Source: UTCHB3 sp002050155 (lineage in GTDB: Bacteria > Bacteroidota > Ignavibacteria > Ignavibacteriales > Ignavibacteriaceae). From it: 64,000 bases of DNA. The notes beneath the pieces are model-generated. The model was not told the DNA's origin, made no database searches, and worked only from the letters and a program-made list of their open reading frames with translations. The stretch covers positions 930,001-994,000 of the forward strand of contig CP129491.1 of NCBI GenBank assembly GCA_030584105.1, written 5' to 3'. Positions 59,322 to 64,000 of this stretch are shown here, piece after piece (the stretch's first letter is position 1; each line of letters opens with the position of its first letter). Both the position numbers and the translations under genes were made by a program.

Positions 59322-61043
59322 ATGTATAAATTTTTAACGGGATTGTTAGTTATAACTTCCCTTTCTTTCGCACAAAATGTTGATACGCCTGATATTACGG
59401 CGAATGAAATTTATGAACACATAAAGTTCCTCGCCTCGGATGAGTTGGAAGGAAGAGCACCGGGAACAGGTAAAGACCTGATTGCTGCTCAATACATAAA
59501 AAGAGAAATTGAGAAACCGGGCGTAAAATTTCTTTTCGACAACGGTTTTCAGCATTTTGAAGTTACCGGTGCCTCAAAAATCGACGGAAGCAGCGAGTTA
59601 AAAGTTAACGGAACCACTTTTCAGTTTGATAAAGATTTCACTCCAATAGCCATATCTGCCACCGGTGAGGTTGACGCAGAAGTGGTGTTTGTAGGTTATG
59701 GTTTTGTGATAAACGAGCAAGGGGTGAACATTAACAACTACGCCAACAGTGTTAAAGGTAAGTGGGTGATGGTTTTAAGAGGAGCCCCCTCGGGCAACAA
59801 TTCCGAACTTTTTGAAAGCCATTCTTCTCTTAGGAAAAAGATAATCACTGCAAAAGATAACGGCGCAGCCGGGGTAATTTTCGTCAGCGGCGTTGAGTTT
59901 GATAAAAATGATAACCTGATTAGCCAAACCTTAGGTGCCGGCGAACCGGATGCGGGTTTACCTGCTATAAGTATTACAAGAACGGTGGCGGACCTTATTT
60001 TGAAATCGGGCAATAATACGATTGAATCGTTGGAGAAATTGGTTAACAGCTCGCTGACCTCTTTTGTTTCACTTCCTGTTTCCGGCAGAGTATTCTCCAA
60101 CCCAAAAGTGATTAAAACCAAAAAGAAAACGATGAATGTTGTCGCAATGGTTGAAGGAAACGACCCAAAACTGAAAGATGAATATATTGTTATCGGCGGG
60201 CACTTCGATCACCTTGGTTGGGGCGGACCCGGAAGCGGCTCGAGAAGACCCGACACCACTGCAATTCATAACGGTGCAGATGACAATGCTTCAGGCGCCT
60301 CAACAGCTCTTGAAACTTTTGAAAAAATTGCGACTCACAGGTTGGAACTCAAAAGAAGCGTTATCTTTATCGCTTTTGGTGCTGAAGAAATGGGGCTTCT
60401 TGGGTCAAGGTATTTTGTTGATAACCCTCCGGTGCCTTTGAGTAAAATTAAGCTGATGATAAATCTTGATATGGTGGGAAGACTCGACAAACATACGAAG
60501 GTATTAACACTTGGTGGCACAGGCACAGCGGTTGATTTTGAAAAATATTATGAAGACGCTTTTAAAGAATCAGGTATCGATCTGAAAAAATCACCCGAGG
60601 GCTACGGACCTTCTGACCATGCTTCGTTTTATTCGAAAGATATTCCTGTGCTGTTCTTCTTCACCGGTGTACACGAGGACTATCACACACCAACAGACGA
60701 TTACGATAAAATAAACGCCGAAGGGGCAGCAGCAATTGGTGAGGTGGTCTATAAAATTGCGATGGGTGCAGCAAACGCTGCTGAACCACCCATATTTCAA
60801 TTAGCGGGCCCCAAAGAGAGATCGAACGATACACCCACTTATAAAATTTCCCTCGGAATTATGCCGGATATGGCTGCTTCAGACATTGTTGGTGTGCGAG
60901 CCGAACAAGTTATCCCGGGACGCCCTGCAGAAAAAGCCGGAATGATTAAGGGTGATATCATCGTCGAAGTCAACGGAAAACCCGTTAAAGATTTATACGA
61001 ATATATGGACCGCCTCAGTGAATTAAAGAAAGGCGATCTTTAG
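59322..61043 (+). CDS. Secreted M28 aminopeptidase with PA and PDZ domains, cut by an in-frame TAG
   Basis: The start is at 59322 (MYKFLTGLLVITSLSFAQ, signal peptide), supported by AGGAGAAGATTTAATG; 573 residues. A PA-like insert occupies about residues 130-215. The zinc peptidase domain has GGHFDHLGWG, NGADDNASG, GAEEMGLLGS, LDMVGR and HEDYHTPTDDYDKIN. A PDZ domain begins near residue 510 (PDMAASDIVGVRAEQVIPG). The frame ends at TAG 61041 in the PDZ's last strand. The same frame then reads WIVTVLRGEEKIVLLVQL to TGA at 61100, exactly the expected end of the domain. So the gene probably once ended at 61100, and the TAG is a recent nonsense change, an error or a readthrough site. Confidence 0.9.
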   Translation: MYKFLTGLLVITSLSFAQNVDTPDITANEIYEHIKFLASDELEGRAPGTGKDLIAAQYIKREIEKPGVKFLFDNGFQHFEVTGASKIDGSSELKVNGTTFQFDKDFTPIAISATGEVDAEVVFVGYGFVINEQGVNINNYANSVKGKWVMVLRGAPSGNNSELFESHSSLRKKIITAKDNGAAGVIFVSGVEFDKNDNLISQTLGAGEPDAGLPAISITRTVADLILKSGNNTIESLEKLVNSSLTSFVSLPVSGRVFSNPKVIKTKKKTMNVVAMVEGNDPKLKDEYIVIGGHFDHLGWGGPGSGSRRPDTTAIHNGADDNASGASTALETFEKIATHRLELKRSVIFIAFGAEEMGLLGSRYFVDNPPVPLSKIKLMINLDMVGRLDKHTKVLTLGGTGTAVDFEKYYEDAFKESGIDLKKSPEGYGPSDHASFYSKDIPVLFFFTGVHEDYHTPTDDYDKINAEGAAAIGEVVYKIAMGAANAAEPPIFQLAGPKERSNDTPTYKISLGIMPDMAASDIVGVRAEQVIPGRPAEKAGMIKGDIIVEVNGKPVKDLYEYMDRLSELKKGDL

Positions 61044-61189
61044 TGGATTGTAACGGTTCTACGCGGTGAAGAAAAGATAGTGCTTTTAGTGCAGCTTTGA
61101 TGTATAAAAACCGGCACTGTTTGTGCGCGATTAAGAACCCTGTTTTGAGCCTAAAAAGGCATTTTTTGCTCTTCTTAGCGAACTTATTA

Positions 61190-61406
61190 ACACTTTATCC
61201 ACATTTTGTGGGTAAAGTGTTATAATCTCTTAAAAGGAGAAAATCAAGCGTTTTTTTTGATTTTCTCCGTTTTTTCTTACTTTTTTTTAATAATTAAGCA
61301 ATATTTGGCGCAATTTATGTCCAATTATTGTTATTCTGTGGGTTTTTCGCTGTTTTATGAGAATATTAAACCAAAATGCACAATCAAAACAAAATAGTTA
61401 TCCACA
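61190..61406. other. DnaA-box cluster, possible replication origin element
   Basis: TTATCCACA, the consensus DnaA box, occurs at 61195-61203 and 61398-61406. TTACCCACA lies on the minus strand at 61207-61215, so the first pair forms an inverted repeat (61190-61220) with a 14-bp stem. Weaker relatives are at 61337-61345 (minus) and 61374-61382. The region between is very AT-rich. No dnaA, dnaN or rpmH gene is near, so origin function is only a possibility. Confidence 0.35.
61236..61275 (+). terminator. Strong rho-independent terminator
   Basis: GGAGAAAATCAA (61236-61247) pairs perfectly with TTGATTTTCTCC (61257-61268), a 12-bp stem followed by GTTTTTTC. It probably ends the M28 transcript. 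Confidence 0.85.
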
Positions 61407-61486
61407 TTTTTATAAGAGACTCTTCTTTTAATACGAAAATATTTTATTATTAAAGAAACTACGATTAACATTTTTATAGAGTTTTA

Positions 61487-62998
61487 ATGAAAGAAGAAAC
61501 ATTAGCTGCTCTTTTAGACGAGCAATATTCCATTACTGAACTGCCGGAAATAGACCCCGGAAGTTTGATCAACCTTTCCGGATTTCAGTATAAAATTATT
61601 GAACCTATTTTTGAGTTAAACATAATCCCTGATGGTTTTTATTACAAAGCGATTGGTGAAGACAGCAAAAACTATATTATAAAATTTTCTTTTAAGTATA
61701 AAAACCCGGCTTACGAACCTAAGCCGTCAGTTCATACACTTCTGACTTCTCTTTCGCACGAAGGGTTAGCGAAATCTAAAGAATTTGCTACAGGCATTAA
61801 AAAATATAAGTTTAAATATTGCTACGAAGTTTATGAAGTTGATACTGATATAGTGCCATTGATGTTTGTTGATGTGGCGGCTTCGGCGGTTAAACACAGT
61901 CTGTTGCCTCAACTGAAAGATCTTATAGAATATCTGCATAAGAATGATGTATTCCTCCCCTATTTACACATCTGCAATTTATTCGTTAAGCCCGGCGAAA
62001 AACCGAAAATTATACTGCTTGGGTATGGGCATGCTATGTCAAAGAGTAAGTTCCCTGTAGTTGAAAAATCTTCTTTTTCAGAGAGTAATCTGTGCCGCTT
62101 TTTCCTGGCACCTGAAGTTATGGAAGGGCTTTATTCAACAACAAGCGACTATTATTCACTTGGAATGATTTTGCTATGGATTTTTTACCCTGATACTTTC
62201 TCTAAAAAGAACTTCACTGCTATTCTCCAAAATAGTAAAGAACTCAAACCGATTATTGAATACAAACCGGAATTATACGAAGTTAACCTGCTGATCGAGG
62301 GGTTAACTCTCCACGAAGAGCTGAACAGGTTTACTGCTGCCCAACTAAACGACATAATGGCAGGGAAACAGGTGCTTCCTCTTTACTACGGCAAATTTTA
62401 TCTGGTGAAACACCCAAAAGGGAACGAAAAATTGCACAATATCGGTGATCTGGTCGTATTTATACAATCACAACCTGATAAATTCAAAAAGCATCTTTCA
62501 CACCCGGCAGACCTTCAGGCGTTTACCGAATGGGTCAGTTCTTTGGACGGAGTTAAAAACTCAGCCTCGTTAAAAGGTTACTTAATCAGATACAAAAATT
62601 ACCCCGTTGATTTTCTTTCTGAAATCATTCTTAGGGTGCTTATTCCAGGTCGTCCGCTAAAAATCGGGGGAAATGAATACTCGCTAACTGAACCTTCTGA
62701 ATATAAAGAAACGGCGAGCGATTTTTTCAGGCATCTGGAACATGTTCATTTTTATGATAAAGGGGCGTCTCTCGATTTTGAACTTTATCGTTTTTTGCTT
62801 GCGTGCCGTGAACTTTATAACAGCGACACAAAAAAATATCCGGTCCTAAACGATACTTTCAACCGTGCGCTTGAAATATTAGAGTTAGAACCGGATGTTT
62901 TCGATGAAGAATTTGCTAAAAAAACGATAAATATTACCCAAAAGAAATGGGCTTTTTTGTTTCACTTTCATTCAAAACAAATTTTTCAGGGCTTTTGA
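61487..62998 (+). CDS. Pseudokinase-like protein, N-terminal segment of a frameshifted gene
   Basis: This 503-residue frame shows a degenerate protein kinase fold at residues about 30-260: a beta-sheet lobe with FYYKAIGEDSKNYIIKFSF, then LKDLIEYLHKND, and in place of HRDxKxxN the sequence LPYLHICNLFV. DFG is replaced by LGYG, while the later FLAPEVMEG and TSDYYSLGMILLWIF blocks match the APE and D-x-x-S-L-G motifs. The catalytic Asp residues are missing, so it should be a pseudokinase. Residues 260-490 are helical and unrecognised. The frame stops at 62996 just after a T6 run, but the coding pattern continues in the next frame. With the two following entries it is probably one gene. Confidence 0.7.
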   Translation: MKEETLAALLDEQYSITELPEIDPGSLINLSGFQYKIIEPIFELNIIPDGFYYKAIGEDSKNYIIKFSFKYKNPAYEPKPSVHTLLTSLSHEGLAKSKEFATGIKKYKFKYCYEVYEVDTDIVPLMFVDVAASAVKHSLLPQLKDLIEYLHKNDVFLPYLHICNLFVKPGEKPKIILLGYGHAMSKSKFPVVEKSSFSESNLCRFFLAPEVMEGLYSTTSDYYSLGMILLWIFYPDTFSKKNFTAILQNSKELKPIIEYKPELYEVNLLIEGLTLHEELNRFTAAQLNDIMAGKQVLPLYYGKFYLVKHPKGNEKLHNIGDLVVFIQSQPDKFKKHLSHPADLQAFTEWVSSLDGVKNSASLKGYLIRYKNYPVDFLSEIILRVLIPGRPLKIGGNEYSLTEPSEYKETASDFFRHLEHVHFYDKGASLDFELYRFLLACRELYNSDTKKYPVLNDTFNRALEILELEPDVFDEEFAKKTINITQKKWAFLFHFHSKQIFQGF

Positions 62999-63416
62999 AG
63001 GTACTAAAATCAGCAAGATTGAAGATTTTTCCTTTTACCTTGCACAACACCCCGAAGTGATTTCGGATGAATATCACTACTATGATATGGTGAAATTTTT
63101 AGAGGCGCATGGTATCACGGAGGTTAAAGGGAAAACTTACAAAGATATTGTTTTTGAAATTTTGTATAAAAGGGCTGAGTGTGAAATTCAGGTGGCTAAA
63201 ATTGATGAACTTAAACCGGGCAGCTACAAGATGTACTACACACAGAGGTTGTCGTTAACATCTTATTTTAAATCTTTGGGTGAAGAGCTCCCTTTTGCAA
63301 CTGACATCAAACACCAGTATTCCTTCGAATTCAAAAAAGTTGGGTTAAGAACTTCAAATAAGGTATATACACAATTTCTGAAGCATTTGCAGGAAAAAAC
63401 ATTCGATACCTGTTGA
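62958..63416 (+). CDS. Middle segment of the frameshifted pseudokinase-like gene
   Basis: This frame continues the preceding protein without a start of its own. From 62982 it reads KFFRAFEGTKISKIEDFSFY and goes on to a stop at 63414. It is one base ahead of the first frame; removing one T from the T6 run at 62953-62958 joins them. A GTG at 63057 could act as an internal start but has no ribosome site. It ends just after an A6 run (63394-63399), where the next shift lies. The content is an unrecognised charged domain. No catalytic motif is seen. Confidence 0.6.
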   Translation, partial: CFTFIQNKFFRAFEGTKISKIEDFSFYLAQHPEVISDEYHYYDMVKFLEAHGITEVKGKTYKDIVFEILYKRAECEIQVAKIDELKPGSYKMYYTQRLSLTSYFKSLGEELPFATDIKHQYSFEFKKVGLRTSNKVYTQFLKHLQEKTFDTC

Positions 63417-64000
63417 GAAAATTCCGCATTCCGTTGAGTCTCAGATTAAGGAAAGGCTCAAAGATTTATTAGACGGCGGATTCAAACCAAAAACATTAAT
63501 TGTTAATTTCGTTTTGGTTGTTGTTTTGGGGTACTTATTTTCCGCTTTTGCTTTCGATCAAATAGTGGATGACACAACTCAATGGTATCTTTCTTTGATG
63601 CCGGAGCTTCAATTTGTGATTGTTAATGTGCTCCCCTATCTTGTTTTAGCGCTGATTCTGTTGATGCTTTTGTTTCTTTCACAAAATCTTAAAAAGACTG
63701 CCCTCTTCCTTATGGTTTTCATGCTTTTAACCCTTGGAGCTACCTGGCTGATTTACCAACATGGTGCCGGCGAAATTGATGATTCAATTGCGAAGAAAAA
63801 GGCTATCCTTTCAGAACTTTACAAAGGTTCGGTGGCTGATAAGTCAACAATGAAAGTAAAAGCTGATGAACTGATATCTAATTTTGACATTGCAGTTGGT
63901 AAATCAAACCCAGATTTTCAGCCTTTGGTAAAGCTTTTTAACAACGACAGCCTGTTTGTACTGCAATCATCAATAAGACCATACTGGCGAACTATCCGCA
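63400..64000 (+). CDS. C-terminal membrane segment of the frameshifted gene (partial)
   Basis: After the A6 run the frame one base ahead stays open to the window end: IPVEKIPHSVESQIKERLKD, then three hydrophobic segments (LIVNFVLVVVLGYLFSAFAF, FVIVNVLPYLVLALILLMLLF and FLMVFMLLTLGATWLIY) and a polar tail. Removing one A from the run joins it to the middle segment. Together the three parts would encode a cytoplasmic pseudokinase domain anchored by membrane helices with an outside tail, a layout seen in bacterial Ser/Thr-kinase-like receptors. The 3' end is beyond the window. Confidence 0.55.

Larger units (their letters stand above)
61044..61486. other. 443-base AT-rich spacer with DnaA boxes and strong hairpins
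   Basis: After the M28 tail it holds a DnaA-box inverted repeat (61190-61220), a strong terminator (61236-61275), an AT-rich stretch (about 61270-61335) and a second perfect DnaA box (61398-61406). No gene is seen. Confidence 0.6.

Noticed and set aside
61146..61168. GCCT-AAAA-AGGC hairpin with six T as the M28 terminator
   Set aside because: The stem is only four base pairs; the 12-bp stem at 61236 is far stronger.

Overview
The window looks like a chromosomal segment from a Gram-negative bacterium of the Bacteroidota/Chlorobiota/Ignavibacteria group. This is inferred from several sequence cues. Three secreted proteins end in type IX secretion (T9SS) C-terminal sorting domains, two of them with the QNYPNPFNP motif. 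One tRNA promoter fits the Bacteroidota pattern TTTx-N19-TAxxTTTG. There is an LpxH-type lipid A hydrolase, and terminators with GAGGCTG/CAGCCTC arms recur. No insertion sequence, phage gene, CRISPR array or rRNA was seen. The content is mostly core and housekeeping genes, with small lineage-specific islands.

Layout. 1-13.4 kb, minus strand: a PEP/pyruvate-binding dikinase-like protein (cut by the window edge), glutamate dehydrogenase, an operon of acyl-CoA dehydrogenase, CBS-less IMP dehydrogenase and a glycosyltransferase, an aldehyde dehydrogenase, a secreted M64 peptidase, a pterin dehydratase and ClpC. 13.6-19.9 kb, plus strand: flotillin-like FloA, a membrane-anchored Thr/Pro-rich protein, a UvrD-family helicase, then three tandem secreted DUF3298-like paralogues. 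20-26 kb: a solo MalK-type ATPase, an exported isoaspartyl methyltransferase, an exported MetX-like hydrolase and a T9SS-secreted PGRP-type amidase. 26.2-34.7 kb: a plus-strand carbohydrate cluster with a phosphohexomutase, a large HAD phosphatase, a GH38-like protein and a GH94-like phosphorylase. 34.7-41.3 kb: a T9SS gene remnant, a YkuD protein with hisC, and a three-gene transporter operon ending in a 41-residue membrane peptide. 41.4-45.6 kb: an APC permease and DNA polymerase I. 45.6-49 kb: the squalene genes hpnC-hpnD-hpnE. 49.2-54.7 kb: an unknown small protein, tRNA-Leu, PBP1A, LpxH and an M1 aminopeptidase. 54.9-61.1 kb: two convergent T9SS cargo proteins, queC, and an M28 peptidase with a premature amber stop. 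61.2-64 kb: an AT-rich segment with DnaA boxes, then a pseudokinase-like membrane protein split over three reading frames and cut by the window edge.

Functional links. PBP1A, LpxH, the YkuD protein, the amidase and FloA concern the envelope. hpnCDE make squalene, probably for hopanoids or related triterpenoids. The 26-34 kb cluster looks like a cytoplasmic phosphorolytic glycan route: GH94 would release a sugar-1-phosphate for the mutase.

The most unusual feature is a set of degenerate short tandem arrays just outside gene ends, often seeded by the last or first codons of the neighbouring gene. Four hold a strict 18-19 bp period and others have 34/35 or 66 bp units. In-frame tandem duplications of 42, 66 and 84 bp also expand loops of three enzymes. 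Other points of interest are a GH38 homologue lacking the conserved nucleophile Asp, paired DnaA boxes at 61.2-61.4 kb, and apparent homopolymer frameshifts in the last gene. All functional statements rest on motif recognition by eye; no database search was run.
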